This document shows positions 42,338 through 53,385 of a DNA stretch of 64,000 nucleotides, piece after piece. Every line of letters begins with the position of its first letter. Position 1 is the first letter of the stretch. Source of the DNA: Tomitella gaofuii (GTDB lineage Bacteria; Actinomycetota; Actinomycetes; Mycobacteriales; Mycobacteriaceae); NCBI RefSeq assembly GCF_014126825.1, contig NZ_CP059900.1, forward strand, positions 2,246,954 through 2,310,953. Reading direction: 5' to 3'. Under the pieces are notes generated by a model. It did no database searches. It was not told the origin of the DNA and saw nothing but the letters and a program-made list of their open reading frames with translations. The position numbers were made by a program, and so were the translations under genes.

Positions 42338-42372
42338 GGACCCAATCCTGCCATGCGCCCGGCGACTTCCCC

Positions 42373-42867
42373 TCATCCGGCCACAAGCAGGGCCGCCAGC
42401 GATGCGGCGCACATCGACGGCCCGTGCGGCCACGCCGCCGCGCGGGACCGGCCGGGCGCGGCGAGCCCGCACAGCGCGGTGAACACCAGCGCACCGGCCG
42501 CGGCGCCGAGCCAGGCCCCGCCGCCGCCGAGCGCGCTGGCCGCCCCGAGTCCCGCGGCGAGCTTCACGTCGCCCGCGCCCATCGCCGCGGGCCGCAGCAG
42601 GTGCAGGAAGAGGTATGCCCCGGACAGCAGCGCCGCGCCCCACAGCGCGGCCGCCGCGTGCCCCGCGGCGGCCGCGACCGCGAGGATCGCCGCCGCACCC
42701 GGGAGGGTGAGAACGTCGGGCAGGCGCATGCTCCGCAGATCGATGACGCCGAGGAGCGTGCACCACGCGGTGAGCGCGAGCGCCCCGAGCGCCGCGGGCA
42801 CCCCGCCCGCACCGGCGCAGCGGCAGGTCAGCACAGCCCCGATCAGGCATACCGCCGCCGCATACAC
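42373..42867 (-). CDS. A24-family prepilin peptidase-like protein
   Basis: Membrane aspartyl protease of the prepilin-peptidase family, short form without the N-terminal methylase zinc domain. 164 residues from GTG 42867 (GGGAG five nt upstream); an ATG at 42957 would add 30 polar residues. The two catalytic Asp are in [13 protein letters not shown] and GAGDVKLA, with hydrophobic helices around them. No pilin or secretion genes are in the window, but the gene holds the same place between aroC and aroE in Mycobacterium (Rv2551c), so its substrates lie elsewhere. Confidence 0.88.
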   Translation of the reverse strand: MYAAAVCLIGAVLTCRCAGAGGVPAALGALALTAWCTLLGVIDLRSMRLPDVLTLPGAAAILAVAAAAGHAAAALWGAALLSGAYLFLHLLRPAAMGAGDVKLAAGLGAASALGGGGAWLGAAAGALVFTALCGLAAPGRSRAAAWPHGPSMCAASLAALLVAG

Positions 42868-43030
42868 GCCTGCTCCCCGCCCATCCGGGCGCCGGGCCCG
42901 CGGTCTGCCGTCCCAGTGCTGTTCGCAAGGCCCCATGGGCCGCCCGCATCCCCCCATGGCCGCCAGCGTGCCCGATGCGTGCGCCGCCCGCCCGCGCCGG
43001 CGCCCGGGCGACCAGGGGCGATGCAGAAAC

Positions 43031-43057
43031 CTGTGGACAGTCGGGACGTGTCCACAG
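43031..43057. repeat. Inverted repeat with two DnaA-box-like arms
   Basis: CTGTGGACA (43031-43039) and TGTCCACAG (43049-43057) form a perfect 9-bp inverted repeat with a 9-nt spacer, 33 bp after the aroE stop. Each arm lies within one mismatch of TTGTCCACA, the actinobacterial DnaA box. Terminator hairpin is the simpler explanation. The remaining 42868-43090 gap shows nothing else. Confidence 0.5.
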
Positions 43058-43090
43058 CCCGCCGCACGCCCGGGCGGCCGAGGATCTGAT

Positions 43091-43924
43091 TCAGGCCAGC
43101 GCGGCGGCCATCGCCGCGCGTGGCGCGGGCCGGCCGGTGAACTGCTCCACCTGGCCGTAAGCCTGCCCGAGCAGCATCGTCAGCCCGCCCACCACGGCGC
43201 CCCCGCGGTCGAGGACGGCGCGGGCGGCCGACGTCGGCCACGGGTGGTAGGCGACGTCGAGGAACCGCCGGGCGGCGGCCAGCGCGTCCCCGTGCGCGGC
43301 GGCCGCGTCGCCGGGCAGGGTGCTGATCACGGCGGGGGCCTGCGCGCACGCCTCGGCGAAGCGCACCGTCCCGAGCGCCACCACGTGCGGGACGAGCCCG
43401 GCGCGGCGCGCGCACGCGGCCGCACCGGTCGCCCGCGCCGTGTCCCGCACCGCGAGGATCACTGCGCCGGCGCCGCGGTCGGCGAGGGCGACGAGGGCGG
43501 GCCGCGCGGTGCCGCCCGCGCCGAGGATCACCGCCGGGGCGGAGCCCGCCAGTGTGTCGCCGCGCGGGACGTCGAGCGCGTCGAGCGCCGCGGCCACGCC
43601 GTCGATGTCGGTGCAGTCCGCCCGCCACCCGGCCGGCACCCGGACGAGCGTGTTGGCGGCGCCCACGAGCTCCGCCCGCGCGGTGCGCTCGGCGGCGACG
43701 GCGAGCGCGGCGAACTTGCCCGGCATGGTCACCGAGAGCCCCACCCATTCCGGGCCGAGCGCGCCCACCAGGCCGGGCAGCGCCTCCGCATCGCACTCGA
43801 CGCGGTCGTAGGTCCAACCGTCCAGGCCGAGCGCGCGGTACGCCGCCAGGTGCAGCTGCGGGGAGCGCGAATGGGCGATGGGGCTGCCCAGCACGCCCGC
43901 CTTGCGCGGCAGGTCACCGTCCAC
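43091..43924 (-). CDS. aroE: Shikimate dehydrogenase
   Basis: Reduces 3-dehydroshikimate to shikimate with NADPH. It has 277 residues. Substrate site SPIAHSRSPQLH, catalytic Lys in LSVTMPGKFAAL, GAANTLV, Asp in CTDIDG, and the nucleotide loop VILGAGGTARPAL. GTG at 43924 overlaps the mltG end by 11 bp; GGGGG about 9 nt upstream. Separated from the other aro genes by the prepilin peptidase. Confidence 0.96.
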   Translation of the reverse strand: MDGDLPRKAGVLGSPIAHSRSPQLHLAAYRALGLDGWTYDRVECDAEALPGLVGALGPEWVGLSVTMPGKFAALAVAAERTARAELVGAANTLVRVPAGWRADCTDIDGVAAALDALDVPRGDTLAGSAPAVILGAGGTARPALVALADRGAGAVILAVRDTARATGAAACARRAGLVPHVVALGTVRFAEACAQAPAVISTLPGDAAAAHGDALAAARRFLDVAYHPWPTSAARAVLDRGGAVVGGLTMLLGQAYGQVEQFTGRPAPRAAMAAALA

Positions 43925-45326
43925 TGTCGAGCACCCCCGCGGCCTGGGCCTTCTCGATGTTGGCCAGGTGCTCGTCGTAGCTTTCGGTGAACAGCGTGGT
44001 GCCGTCCTTGCTGACCGTCGCGAAGTACAGCCAGTCGCCCGGGGCGGGGTTCTCCGCCGCGTGCAGCGCCTTCTCGCCCGGTGCGGAGATGGGTGTCGCC
44101 GGCAGCCCCTCCATCGCATAGGTGTTCCACGGCGTCCTGCGCGCGCGGTCGGCATCGGTGGTCGCCACCTCCTGCCTGTCCAGCGCATAGTTGACCGTGG
44201 AGTCGAACTGCAGCATCTGCCCCTTGGCCAGGCGGTTGAGGATCACCCGCGCCACCTTGGGGTAGTCGTCCGGCGGCGCCTCGCGTTCGATGAGCGAGGC
44301 CGCGACGAGCGTGTCGTAGGGGCTCAGCCCGGTGCGGGTGCCGGCGTCGGAGATCCCGCCCGCCTCGAACGCGGCGGCCGACTCGGTGAACATCGTGCGC
44401 AGCACCGCGGCGGCGTCGTCGGTCGGGTTGAAGTTCCAGCTGCCCGCCATGATCAGCCCCTCGTAGCGGCGCCGCGGATCCTGCACCTCCCGCACCCGGT
44501 CGATGGCCCACGACGGGACGCCCATCTGCGCCGGGTCGGAGGCCGCGAGCGCCTGGGAGAGCTGGTCGACGGTGATGCAGTCGCGGGAACCGTGGTCGTC
44601 CATGCAGCTGGCGTTGGAGATGAGGCGGAGGATGCCGGGCGTGGTGTTGCCCTGCACGGTGGTGATGTCGGCCAACTGCCGACCCTCGGGGATGATCACC
44701 GAGCCCACGCGCGCCCACGGCGTGGTCATCAGATCGACGGCGGAAGCGGCGGACATCTCGGTCTTCACCTGGTAATAGCCGGGGTGGATGGTGCTCATCT
44801 CGGCGTTGCCCTCCGCCGCGTCGAGGAACGCCTGCGCGCTCTTGACCACGCCCCGGTTGTAGAGGGTGTTGGCGATCGCGGTGGTGCTGTCCCCGGACGC
44901 GACCTCGACGACGACGCCCTCATCGCCGGTGCCGGTGTAGTCCGGCGGGCCGCCGAAGAACGAGTCCCACAGCGCTTTGCCCCCGATGACCGCGACGACG
45001 AGCAGTGCCGCGAGCCCCAACAACGCGAACACGGTGCTCCGCCTCCTGCGCCGTTGCGCAGCCTGCCCGGCGCGGCGCTGCGCGTGCCGGCGGGGAGTCC
45101 GGTCGCTGCGCCGGCGCGGAGGCCTGCCCCCGCTTCCGCTCCGGCCGTCGGCGGCTCCCCCGCCGTCGGCCTCTCCGCCGCCGTCCGGTGCGCCGCCGAT
45201 GTACCGGGGCGCCACTCGGTGGCGAGGCCACACGTACTCACCCCGGTGCCGGTGGTGCGATCCGGGCGCCCCCGCGTCGCCGTCCGTGCGCGGGTCGTCC
45301 GCCCCGTTGGGGTGGTGGTCCGTCAC
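43914..45326 (-). CDS. mltG: Endolytic murein transglycosylase MltG
   Basis: YceG-family enzyme that cuts nascent peptidoglycan near the synthesis machinery. It has 470 residues: a long disordered Arg/Gly-rich cytosolic part (~1-95), one transmembrane helix ([20 protein letters not shown]), a LysM-like subdomain, and the catalytic domain with the family Glu in AASLIEREA, followed by [36 protein letters not shown] at 45326 overlaps the ruvX stop. Order alaS-ruvX-mltG-aroE is conserved in actinobacteria. Confidence 0.95.
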   Translation of the reverse strand: MTDHHPNGADDPRTDGDAGAPGSHHRHRGEYVWPRHRVAPRYIGGAPDGGGEADGGGAADGRSGSGGRPPRRRSDRTPRRHAQRRAGQAAQRRRRRSTVFALLGLAALLVVAVIGGKALWDSFFGGPPDYTGTGDEGVVVEVASGDSTTAIANTLYNRGVVKSAQAFLDAAEGNAEMSTIHPGYYQVKTEMSAASAVDLMTTPWARVGSVIIPEGRQLADITTVQGNTTPGILRLISNASCMDDHGSRDCITVDQLSQALAASDPAQMGVPSWAIDRVREVQDPRRRYEGLIMAGSWNFNPTDDAAAVLRTMFTESAAAFEAGGISDAGTRTGLSPYDTLVAASLIEREAPPDDYPKVARVILNRLAKGQMLQFDSTVNYALDRQEVATTDADRARRTPWNTYAMEGLPATPISAPGEKALHAAENPAPGDWLYFATVSKDGTTLFTESYDEHLANIEKAQAAGVLDSGR

Positions 45327-45856
45327 AGGCCGTCCTCCACATCGTCCGTTTCGTCGCCGTCCGATCGCGCGGCCCGACGTTGCTCCGCAGGATGACCTTC
45401 CGTCGCGGCCTTGGCCCGCTCGAGCCAATCCTGCAGGATCGCGACGGCCGCGGCCTGGTCGATCACCGACCGGCCGCGCCGCGTGTCCACGCCGCTGCTG
45501 TGCAGGGCCTGCTGCGCGGTGACGGTGCTGAACCTCTCGTCGGCGAACAGTACCGGCACCGGGGCGACGGCGGCCTCGAGGACACGCGTGAACGCGCGCA
45601 CCGTCGCGGTGGCCTTGCCCTCGGTGCCGCGGAGCGTGCGGGGAAGCCCCACGATCACCTCGACGGCCTCGTACTCGTCCACCAGTGCGGCGATGCGGCG
45701 GACGTCGGGCGACTGCGCGTGGCTCTTCTTGGCGCGCGGCACCGTTTCGACGGGCGTGGCGAGGATCCCGTCGGGGTCGCAGGACGCCACGCCGATGCGC
45801 ACCGCGCCGACGTCCACGGCGAGCCGCCTGCCGCGCCGCCAGGCCGCGGCGGGCAC
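45323..45856 (-). CDS. ruvX: Putative pre-16S rRNA nuclease (YqgF/RuvX)
   Basis: RNase H-fold nuclease; E. coli YqgF processes the 16S 5' end, and the M. tuberculosis homologue has Holliday-junction activity. It has 177 residues. [17 protein letters not shown] carries the first catalytic Asp, [22 protein letters not shown] the Glu, and [15 protein letters not shown] the last Asp. GTG at 45856, five bp after alaS. A ~25-residue acidic tail ends the protein. Confidence 0.94.
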   Translation of the reverse strand: MPAAAWRRGRRLAVDVGAVRIGVASCDPDGILATPVETVPRAKKSHAQSPDVRRIAALVDEYEAVEVIVGLPRTLRGTEGKATATVRAFTRVLEAAVAPVPVLFADERFSTVTAQQALHSSGVDTRRGRSVIDQAAAVAILQDWLERAKAATEGHPAEQRRAARSDGDETDDVEDGL

Positions 45857-45860
45857 CGGG

Positions 45861-48524
45861 TCAGCGATCGGTCAGCTCCCCGCGCAGCGCGGCCACCGCC
45901 GCGTCGATGCCGCCGGGGTCGGTGCCCGCCCCCTGCGCCAGGTCGGGCTTGCCGCCGCCGCGACCGCCGATCGCCGGGGCGAAGGTCTTCACCAGGTCGC
46001 CGGCCTTGATCCCGGCGTCGCGTGCCGCACCCGAGGTGGCGACGACGAACGGGACCTTGCCGTCGCCGCCGTCGCCGAAGAGCACCACCACCGAGGCGGC
46101 GTCGCCGAGCCGCCCGCGCACGTCGCCCGCGAGCGCGCGCAGCTCGCCCCCGGCCACTCCGGCGGGCGCCTTCGTCGCCACCAGGAGCACCGGGCCCACC
46201 CGCACGGCCGTGTCCGCAAGCGGGCCGGCGGACGCGGCCAGCGAGGCGCTCTTGGACTTCTCCACCTCGCGTTCGGCGGTCTTGAGCCGGTCGATGAGGT
46301 TCTCCACCCGGCCGGGCACGTCCTCGGACGGCACCTTGAGCAGCGTGGCCACGCCCTGCAGCAGGGCGCGCTCGCGCGCCAGGTGCTTCATCGACTCGGT
46401 GCCCACGAACGCTTCGATGCGCCGCACGCCCGAACCGACCGACGACTCGCCGAGCACCGTGATGGGGCCGATCTGTGAGGAATGCGCCACGTGGGTGCCG
46501 CCGCACAGCTCCATCGAGAACGGGCCGCCGATCTCCACCACCCGGACCGCGTCGCCGTAGTTCTCGCCGAACAGGGCCATCGCCCCCATCTCCTTCGCCT
46601 TGTCCAGCGAGGTCTCGATGGTGTTGACGGTGTGGTCGGCGCCGACGGCCGCGTTGGAGACGTCCTCGATCTCCTGGCGGGTCTGCTCGCTGAGCCCGCC
46701 CTGCCAGTGGAAGTCGAAGCGCAGGTAGCCGGGCTTGTTGAGCGAGCCGGCCTGGACGGCGTTGGGGCCGAGCACCTGCCGCAGCGCACCGTGCACCATG
46801 TGGGTGCCGGAGTGCCCCTGGGTGGCACCGTGGCGCCAGGACGCGTCCACCTGTGCCAGCACGGCGTCGCCCTCGGTGACCTGGCCGCGGTCGACGGTCA
46901 CCTTGTGCACCCAGAGCGTCTTGGCGATCTTCTGCACGTCGTCGACGAGGAGCCGGGTGCCGTCGGCGGTGATCACGCCGGCGTCGGCGATCTGGCCGCC
47001 GGACTCCGCATACAGCGGGCTGCGGTCGAGGATCACCTCGACCTTCTCGCCCGCCGCGGCCGTGGGCACGCGCACGCCGTCGCGGACGAGGGCGAGCACG
47101 GTCGCCTCGGTGTTGAGTTCGTCGAACCCGGTGAACTCGGTGGGATGCCCGTCCACCAGCTCGCGGTACACCGTCAGGTCCGCGTGCGCGTGCTTGCGCG
47201 CCTGGGCGTCGGCCTTGGCGCGCGCCCGCTGCTCGGCCATGAGCTCGGCGAACCCGTCGCGGTCCACCGCCAGCCCGGCCTCGGCCGCCATCTCCAGGGT
47301 CAGGTCGATGGGGAAGCCGTAGGTGTCGTGCAGGGTGAACGCGTCGGCCCCGCCGATGCGCGACGAGCCCTGCGCCTTGGTCTGCCGGGCCACGTCCTCG
47401 AAGAGCTTGGAGCCGGATGCGAGCGTGCCCAGGAACGCCGTCTCCTCGCCCACCGCGACGTTGCGCACGCGCTCGTAGTCGGTGTCGAGCTGCGGGTAGG
47501 ACGGCGCCATGGCCACGCGCACCGTGTCGATGAACGCGCGCATGGTCGGCTGCTGCGCGCCGAGCAGCCGCGCCGCACGCACGATGCGGCGCAGCAGGCG
47601 ACGCAGCACGTAGCCGCGGCCGTCGTTGCCCGGGTTGACCCCGTCGAGGATGAGCATCGCCGCGGTGCGGGCGTGGTCGGCGATCACGCGGAACCGCACG
47701 TCCGACGCGTCGTCCGAGCCGTACTCGCGGCCGGTGAGCTCCTGGGCCTTGTCGATGACGGGGCGCAGCAGGTCCGTCTCGTAGACGTTCTCGACGCCCT
47801 GCAGCAGGAAGGCGACGCGCTCGACGCCCATGCCGGTGTCGATGTTCTTGCGCGGCAGCGGGCCCAGGATCTCGTAGTCGTCCTTGCTGGTGCCCTCGCC
47901 GCGCTCGTTCTGCATGAACACGAGGTTCCAGATCTCGATGTAGCGGTCCTCGTCCGCCTCGGGCCCGCCCTCGCGGCCGTAGGCGGGGCCGCGGTCGTAG
48001 AAGATCTCCGAGCACGGCCCGCACGGGCCGGGGATGCCCATCGACCAGTAGTTGTCCGTCATACCGCGGCGCTGGATCCGCTCGGCGGGCAGGCCCACCT
48101 CGTCGCGCCAGATGCCGAACGCCTCGTCGTCGTCCAGATAGACGGTGGCCCACAGCCGCTCGGGGTCGAAGCCGAAGCCGCCCTCCTCGCGCGGCCCCGT
48201 GAGCAGCGTCCACGCGAAGGTGATCGCCTCGCGCTTGAAGTAGTCGCCGAACGAGAAGTTGCCGGCCATCTGGAAGAAGGTGTTGTGCCGGGTGGTGATG
48301 CCCACCTCCTCGATGTCGAGGGTGCGCACGCACTTCTGGATGGACGTGGCCCGGCCGTACGGGGCGGTCTGCTGGCCCAGGAAGTACGGGACGAACGGCA
48401 CCATGCCCGCGTTGACGAACAGCAGGTTCGGATCATCGAGGATCAGCGACGCGCTGGCGACCTCGGTGTGACCGTTCTTCACATAGTGGTCGAGGAAGCG
48501 CTTGCGAATCTCGTGGGTCTGCAC
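45861..48524 (-). CDS. alaS: Alanyl-tRNA synthetase
   Basis: Charges tRNA-Ala and edits Ser/Gly mischarging. It has 887 residues: class II catalytic core ([35 protein letters not shown]), tRNA recognition domain, editing domain with zinc motifs HSGTHMVH and MELCGGTHV, and C-terminal C-Ala domain rich in Gly ([15 protein letters not shown]). GTG at 48524 has GAAGGA six nt upstream and starts the conserved [20 protein letters not shown] at 48611-48616 (minus) may be the -10. No T-box leader seen. Confidence 0.98.
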   Translation of the reverse strand: MQTHEIRKRFLDHYVKNGHTEVASASLILDDPNLLFVNAGMVPFVPYFLGQQTAPYGRATSIQKCVRTLDIEEVGITTRHNTFFQMAGNFSFGDYFKREAITFAWTLLTGPREEGGFGFDPERLWATVYLDDDEAFGIWRDEVGLPAERIQRRGMTDNYWSMGIPGPCGPCSEIFYDRGPAYGREGGPEADEDRYIEIWNLVFMQNERGEGTSKDDYEILGPLPRKNIDTGMGVERVAFLLQGVENVYETDLLRPVIDKAQELTGREYGSDDASDVRFRVIADHARTAAMLILDGVNPGNDGRGYVLRRLLRRIVRAARLLGAQQPTMRAFIDTVRVAMAPSYPQLDTDYERVRNVAVGEETAFLGTLASGSKLFEDVARQTKAQGSSRIGGADAFTLHDTYGFPIDLTLEMAAEAGLAVDRDGFAELMAEQRARAKADAQARKHAHADLTVYRELVDGHPTEFTGFDELNTEATVLALVRDGVRVPTAAAGEKVEVILDRSPLYAESGGQIADAGVITADGTRLLVDDVQKIAKTLWVHKVTVDRGQVTEGDAVLAQVDASWRHGATQGHSGTHMVHGALRQVLGPNAVQAGSLNKPGYLRFDFHWQGGLSEQTRQEIEDVSNAAVGADHTVNTIETSLDKAKEMGAMALFGENYGDAVRVVEIGGPFSMELCGGTHVAHSSQIGPITVLGESSVGSGVRRIEAFVGTESMKHLARERALLQGVATLLKVPSEDVPGRVENLIDRLKTAEREVEKSKSASLAASAGPLADTAVRVGPVLLVATKAPAGVAGGELRALAGDVRGRLGDAASVVVLFGDGGDGKVPFVVATSGAARDAGIKAGDLVKTFAPAIGGRGGGKPDLAQGAGTDPGGIDAAVAALRGELTDR

Positions 48525-48610
48525 CTGGAATCCTTCGAATCTGCCGGTTGTCTCGTGCTGCTGCCGCCGTGCGCCCGCGTCGGCCGACAGGGCGGCCGCG
48601 GGCCGGATCC

Positions 48611-48616
48611 AGCTTA
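48611..48616 (-). promoter_or_regulatory. Candidate -10 for alaS-ruvX-mltG-aroE
   Basis: The minus strand reads TAAGCT (TANNNT), about 87 nt upstream of alaS in the 157-bp gap after rarA. Confidence 0.35.
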
Positions 48617-48681
48617 CCGCCCGGTCTTCCGGCGCCACGCCGGTGCACGCGGCGGTCCGCGGCGGCCGCCGTCGCCGCCGG

Positions 48682-50109
48682 TCAGCGGCCCCGCACGATC
48701 CGGCGGAGCTTGGGCAGCCGGTCGCGGAGCTCCCGCTCGGCGCCGTGCGCGGTCGGTTCGTAGTAGTCGACGTCCACCAGTTCGTCCGGCGGGTACTGCT
48801 GCGCCACCACCGCCGACGGCGCGTCGTGCGGGTACCGGTAGCCGACGGCGTTGCCGAGGCCCTGGGCCCCCTTGTAGTGGCCGTCGCGCAGGTGCGGCGG
48901 CACCATGCCGGCCTTGCCGCGCGTGACGTCCGCCATCGCCTGGGAGATGGCGGCGTTGACGGCGCCGGACTTGGGGGCGGACGCCAGGTGGATGGTCGCC
49001 TGCGCCAGCGCCAGGCGCGCCTCGGGGAGCCCCACCAGTTGGACCACCTGCGCGGCCGCCGTCGCCGCCTGCAGGGCCGTCGGGTCCGCCATCCCCACGT
49101 CCTCGCTGGCGTGGATCATGAGGCGGCGGGCGATGAAGCGCGGGTCCTCCCCCGCGACGATCATCCGCGCCAGGTAGTGCAGCGCGGCGTCCACGTCGGA
49201 GCCGCGGATGGACTTGATGAACGCGCTGATGACGTCGTAGTGCTGATCCCCGTCGCGGTCGTAGCGCACGGCCGCGCGGTCCACCGCCGATTCGACGGTC
49301 GCCAGGTCCACGGGGACGGGCCCGTCGGCCGCGCCCGCGCGGGTCACGGCGACGTCGGCCGCCGCCTCCAGGGTGGTGAGCGCGCGGCGCGCGTCCCCGC
49401 CCGCCAGTGCGACGAGATGCTCGACGGCGTCTTCGTCGAGGGAGAGGGCGCCCGCATAACCGCGCTCGTCGTCGACCGCGCGCCGCACCAGGGCGGCCAC
49501 ATCCGCTGCGGTCAGCGGCTGCAACTGCAGCACCAGCGAACGGGACAGCAGCGGGGAGACCACGGAGAACGAGGGGTTCTCCGTGGTGGCGGCCACGAGC
49601 AGCACGATGCGGTTCTCCACTGCCGACAGCAGGGCGTCCTGTTGGGTTTTGGAGAACCGGTGGACCTCGTCGATGAACAGCACCGTCTGGGTGCCGTGCA
49701 CCGCGCGCCGCCGCGCGGCGTCGATGATCGCGCGGACCTCCTTGACCCCGGCCGACAGCGCCGAGAGCGACTCGAACCGGCGCCCGGTGCTCGACGAGAT
49801 CAGCGAGGCCAGCGTGGTCTTGCCGGTGCCGGGCGGCCCGTAGAGGATCACCGAGCTCGCGCCGGCGCCCTCGACCAGGCGGCGCAGCGGCGCCCCGGTG
49901 TCCAGCAGGTGCTGCTGCCCCAGCACCTCGTCGAGGGTGCGCGGCCGCATCCGCACGGCGAGCGGCGCGCTGTGATCCGGCTCCGGCGGGCGCGGTCCGG
50001 AGTCGTCGCCCGCCGCCGGCCGGCCCATGGATCGGTCGTCGTCGTCGAAAAGCGCGGGGGCCTCGCCGCCGTGGTCGTCGTCCCCGCGCCGCCCGCTGCG
50101 GCCGGTCAC
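48682..50109 (-). CDS. rarA: Replication-associated recombination protein RarA/MgsA
   Basis: AAA+ ATPase related to clamp loaders, acting at stalled forks. It has 475 residues with a ~45-residue acidic, variable N-terminus. [20 protein letters not shown] leads to Walker [10 protein letters not shown], Walker [13 protein letters not shown], sensor TTENPSF, and the C-terminal tetramerisation domain ([36 protein letters not shown]). GTG at 50109 overlaps the upstream phosphotransferase-like gene in GTGA. Confidence 0.95.
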   Translation of the reverse strand: MTGRSGRRGDDDHGGEAPALFDDDDRSMGRPAAGDDSGPRPPEPDHSAPLAVRMRPRTLDEVLGQQHLLDTGAPLRRLVEGAGASSVILYGPPGTGKTTLASLISSSTGRRFESLSALSAGVKEVRAIIDAARRRAVHGTQTVLFIDEVHRFSKTQQDALLSAVENRIVLLVAATTENPSFSVVSPLLSRSLVLQLQPLTAADVAALVRRAVDDERGYAGALSLDEDAVEHLVALAGGDARRALTTLEAAADVAVTRAGAADGPVPVDLATVESAVDRAAVRYDRDGDQHYDVISAFIKSIRGSDVDAALHYLARMIVAGEDPRFIARRLMIHASEDVGMADPTALQAATAAAQVVQLVGLPEARLALAQATIHLASAPKSGAVNAAISQAMADVTRGKAGMVPPHLRDGHYKGAQGLGNAVGYRYPHDAPSAVVAQQYPPDELVDVDYYEPTAHGAERELRDRLPKLRRIVRGR

Positions 50110-51287
50110 TCTTCGAGAGCCCCCAGCACCGCCCGGGCATGGTCGCCGACGGCGTTGTCGCCGAGCTTGTCGGCGAACGCCGCCAGGACCGACCAGCGCC
50201 GGCGCAGCGCGGTCCGCCGGCCCACCGCGAGCTCGTGCTGACGCAGCCACACCTCGGCGTCCTCGTCGACGTGCACGTCCGCGCCGGTGTCGTCCAAGAA
50301 CAGCCACGTGCTCAGCCACAGCCACACGAGCATCGCCGCCAGCAGCCGCGAATACAGCACCGAATCGTCCCGCAGCTGCGGGAAGACGGAGACCACCTCC
50401 GCGCGCCAGGCCTCCACCATCTCCTCGACCTGGTCCTGGCTGAGCTCCAGCGCGCACAGGCACGTGGGGAACGATGCGAGGGCGTAGCTGATGTCGAGGG
50501 TGGCGTCGCGGAAGCCGCCCCACTCGTAGTCGAGGAACTTCACCCCGCCCTCGTTGACGAGGATGTTGTCGGGGCACAGGTCCGCGGTGCTGAACGCCCG
50601 GAACCGGCCGCCGTCGAACAGCTCGCGGCCGCGGGCGGCCGTGGCCCGCACGTCCTCGGGCACGGCGACGGCGAGGATGTCCTGCAGCATCGACGGGACC
50701 TCGTCCACGGCGCGGGCCGCCTGCGCGTTGAGCGGGTGCGCCTCGTCGACGCCCGGGGTGCGGTGCAGCAGCGTGGTGTAGTCGTCCTCGCGGCCGTAGG
50801 TGTTCGAGTGCATGCGTCCCAGAGACTGCGCCAGCGCCATCAGTGAATGCGTGACCTCCGCAGCGTCGCGCCGCGCGAGCAGCTCGCCCATCGCGGGGGC
50901 ATCGCCGAGGTCCGAGAGCACCAGCAGACGCGCGTCGAGGTCGTAGGCGACGAGTTCCGGGCCCGGCCGGTGCGCGCCGGACAGCGAGTTGCAGAACTGG
51001 TAGGACACGGCCTCGCGCCGGAAGGACTCGTCTATCTGGCCGTCGGCCAGCTGTCGGTTTCCGCCGAGCACCTGTTTGAGCACGAGCGTGCGCGGCAGTG
51101 AGAACGGATTCTCCGCCACCCGCACGCGCAGCACGACGGTGTCCCCGCCGCCGCCGAGGTCCGTCGCGTCCACCAGCCGTACTGCGGCGCCGGTGCGCCG
51201 CTTGAGCAGCTCCTGGGCCGCCTCCACCACCTCGTCCACGGGGTCAGGCCATCCATCCCGAATGCGGTCTACGATTGTCGCGGTCAT
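50106..51287 (-). CDS. Aminoglycoside-phosphotransferase-fold protein, substrate unknown
   Basis: 393 residues with the choline/aminoglycoside kinase fold. [12 protein letters not shown] carries a nucleotide-site Lys, the catalytic loop is [13 protein letters not shown] (Asp and Asn kept, but the usual His two residues before Asp is Thr), and the metal Asp is in [17 protein letters not shown] and the helical tail complete it. Homologues phosphorylate small hydroxyl compounds; resistance function should not be assumed. ATG at 51287; a few codons of in-frame extension exist. Overlaps rarA by 4 bp. Confidence 0.83.
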   Translation of the reverse strand: MTATIVDRIRDGWPDPVDEVVEAAQELLKRRTGAAVRLVDATDLGGGGDTVVLRVRVAENPFSLPRTLVLKQVLGGNRQLADGQIDESFRREAVSYQFCNSLSGAHRPGPELVAYDLDARLLVLSDLGDAPAMGELLARRDAAEVTHSLMALAQSLGRMHSNTYGREDDYTTLLHRTPGVDEAHPLNAQAARAVDEVPSMLQDILAVAVPEDVRATAARGRELFDGGRFRAFSTADLCPDNILVNEGGVKFLDYEWGGFRDATLDISYALASFPTCLCALELSQDQVEEMVEAWRAEVVSVFPQLRDDSVLYSRLLAAMLVWLWLSTWLFLDDTGADVHVDEDAEVWLRQHELAVGRRTALRRRWSVLAAFADKLGDNAVGDHARAVLGALEE

Positions 51288-51428
51288 CACATCCCAAACT
51301 ACCCGGCCGCAGCGGCCGGGCACCTATCAAATCTAGTCGGCGCGGGTCACGAATCGGTACCGAACGCGTTCCGTCGTCGTCGCGCCTGCGACGCTACCCC
51401 GGAATCGGGTCCTGCGCGCCCTTCCGCC

Positions 51429-51456
51429 GCCGCGGAGGGGCGCGCCCCTCCGCGGC
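51429..51456 (-). terminator. Perfect palindromic terminator after aspS
   Basis: A 28-bp perfect palindrome: 12-bp stem (51429-51440 with 51445-51456) and loop CGCG, starting 6 bp after the aspS stop. No U-tract. Confidence 0.75.
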
Positions 51457-51462
51457 ACAGGG

Positions 51463-53304
51463 TCATGCTCCGGCGCCCGCCTCCGCGTCGGCCTCGCTGT
51501 CCGAATCAGTGGCCGTATCCGAGCCGCGGGCCGCGTCGTCGTCCGACTCCGGCTCGTGGTCGATGCCGGACTCGGCACGCTGCTCGGGCGTGATTGGCGC
51601 GGGGGCGTCCGTGAGCGGATCCACCCCGCCGCCGGACTTGGGGAACGCGATGACCTCGCGGATCGAGTCGACGCCGGCGAGCAGCGCCGTGATCCGGTCC
51701 CAGCCGAAGGCGATGCCGCCGTGCGGCGGGGCGCCGTAGGAGAAGGCGTCGAGCAGGAAGCCGAACTTCTCGCGGGCCTCCTCCTCGCCGATGCCCATCA
51801 CCGCGAACACCCGCTCCTGGACGTCCTTGCGGTGGATGCGGATGGACCCGCCGCCGATCTCGTTGCCGTTGCACACGATGTCGTAGGCGTAGGCCAGCGC
51901 CGAGCCCGGATCGGTGTCGAAGGTGTCGAGGAACTCGGGCTTGGGCGAGGTGAACGCGTGGTGCACCGCGGTCCAGGAGCTGTGGCCCAGCGCCACATCG
52001 CCCTCGGCTGCCGCGTCGGAGGCGGGCTCGAACAGCGGGGCGTCGACCACCCACACGAACGCCCACGCGTCCGGATCGATGAGGTCGAGCTTGCGGGCGA
52101 TCTCGCCGCGGGCGGCGCCCAGCAGTGCGCGCATCGGCTTGGTGGCGCCGGCGGCGAAGAAGATGCAGTCGCCCGGCTTCGCCCCCACATGCGCGGCCAG
52201 CCCGGCGCGTTCGTCCTCGGTGATGTTCTTGGCCACGGGGCCGCCCAGCGTCCCGTCCTCCTGCACGAGCACGTAGGCCAGGCCTTTGGCGCCGCGCTGC
52301 TTGGCCCACTCCTGCCAGGCGTCGAGCTGGCGTCGCGGCTGCGACGCGCCGCCCGGCATCACGACGGCGCCCACGTACTCCGACTGGAACACCCGGAAGG
52401 TGGTGTCCTTGAAGTAGTCGGCGCACTCGACGAGCTCGATGTCGAAGCGCAGGTCCGGCTTGTCCGACCCGTACCGACGCATGGACTCGGCGTAGGTGAG
52501 GCGCGGGAACGGGGCGTCGAGCGCGATTCCCTGGACCGACCACAGCGCGGTGAGGATCTGCTCGGCCAGCGAGATCACGTCCTCCTGGTCGACGAAGCTC
52601 ATCTCGACGTCGAGCTGGGTGAACTCGGGCTGGCGGTCGGCGCGGAAGTCCTCGTCGCGGTAGCACCGGGCGATCTGGTAGTACCGCTCCATGCCCGCCA
52701 CCATGAGAAGCTGCTTGAACAGCTGCGGGCTCTGCGGCAGCGCGTAGAAGGTGCCGGGGCGCAGCCGGGCGGGCACCAGGAAGTCGCGGGCGCCCTCCGG
52801 AGTGGAGCGCGTCATGGTGGGCGTTTCGATCTCGACGAAGTCGTGGACTTCAAGCACCCGGCGGGCCGCGGCGTTGACCTTGGAGCGCAGGCGCAGCGCC
52901 GCCCCCGGGCCCTCGCGGCGCAGGTCCAGGTACCGGTAGCGCAGCCGCGCCTCCTCGCCCGGGTTGTCGTCGAGCTGGAACGGCAGTGCGGCCGACTCGG
53001 AGAGCACTTCGAGCTCCGTCGCGTTGACCTCGATGGCCCCGGTGGGGAGCTCCGGATTCTCGTTGCCCTCGGGGCGGATCTCCACCGCGCCGGTGACCTT
53101 CACGCAGAACTCCGAGCGCAGCCGGTGCGCCGCGTCCGCCACCGCGCTCTCGCGGAACACCACCTGGGCCACGCCCGAGGCGTCGCGCAGGTCGATGAAG
53201 ATCACGCCGCCGTGGTCACGGCGACGCGCCACCCAGCCGGTGAGCGTGACGGTCGAATCGGCGTGCTCGGCTCGCAGGGAACCGGCCTCGTGGGTGCGCA
53301 GCAC
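51463..53304 (-). CDS. aspS: Aspartyl-tRNA synthetase (probably non-discriminating)
   Basis: Class II synthetase. About 613 residues: OB anticodon domain ([23 protein letters not shown]), catalytic motifs ([49 protein letters not shown]), the bacterial GAD insert ([14 protein letters not shown]), and motif 3 [11 protein letters not shown] ~40-residue acidic Asp/Ser/Glu tail is unusual. GTG at 53304 has GGAGAGGA five nt upstream and fits relatives; ATG 53319 is the alternative. Mycobacterial AspRS also charges tRNA-Asn for later amidation, inferred here. Confidence 0.97.
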   Translation of the reverse strand: MLRTHEAGSLRAEHADSTVTLTGWVARRRDHGGVIFIDLRDASGVAQVVFRESAVADAAHRLRSEFCVKVTGAVEIRPEGNENPELPTGAIEVNATELEVLSESAALPFQLDDNPGEEARLRYRYLDLRREGPGAALRLRSKVNAAARRVLEVHDFVEIETPTMTRSTPEGARDFLVPARLRPGTFYALPQSPQLFKQLLMVAGMERYYQIARCYRDEDFRADRQPEFTQLDVEMSFVDQEDVISLAEQILTALWSVQGIALDAPFPRLTYAESMRRYGSDKPDLRFDIELVECADYFKDTTFRVFQSEYVGAVVMPGGASQPRRQLDAWQEWAKQRGAKGLAYVLVQEDGTLGGPVAKNITEDERAGLAAHVGAKPGDCIFFAAGATKPMRALLGAARGEIARKLDLIDPDAWAFVWVVDAPLFEPASDAAAEGDVALGHSSWTAVHHAFTSPKPEFLDTFDTDPGSALAYAYDIVCNGNEIGGGSIRIHRKDVQERVFAVMGIGEEEAREKFGFLLDAFSYGAPPHGGIAFGWDRITALLAGVDSIREVIAFPKSGGGVDPLTDAPAPITPEQRAESGIDHEPESDDDAARGSDTATDSDSEADAEAGAGA

Positions 53305-53366
53305 TGCTGTCCTCTCCATGGTGATTCCACTCCGCGGGTGGCGCCGGGTCACGCCACGCGGTGCCG

Positions 53367-53372
53367 ATCCTA
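53367..53372 (-). promoter_or_regulatory. Candidate -10 for aspS
   Basis: The minus strand reads TAGGAT (TANNNT), giving a leader of about 55 nt. A 12-bp inverted repeat (53386-53418) covers its -35 zone. Confidence 0.35.
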
Positions 53373-53385
53373 CGGAGCCCCCCGC

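Noticed and set aside
41153-43990. Plus-strand open frame of 945 codons opposite aroC, the prepilin peptidase and aroE
   Set aside because: Spans several well-supported minus-strand genes and shows no family features.
48525-48638. N-terminal extension of alaS by 38 residues
   Set aside because: No Shine-Dalgarno, no conservation, and GAAGGA precedes the GTG at 48524.
48525-48681. T-box leader before alaS
   Set aside because: No T-box sequence or terminator/antiterminator pair; gap too short.
50106-51287. Antibiotic-resistance aminoglycoside kinase
   Set aside because: Only the fold is shared; the catalytic His is replaced and context is replication/translation genes.
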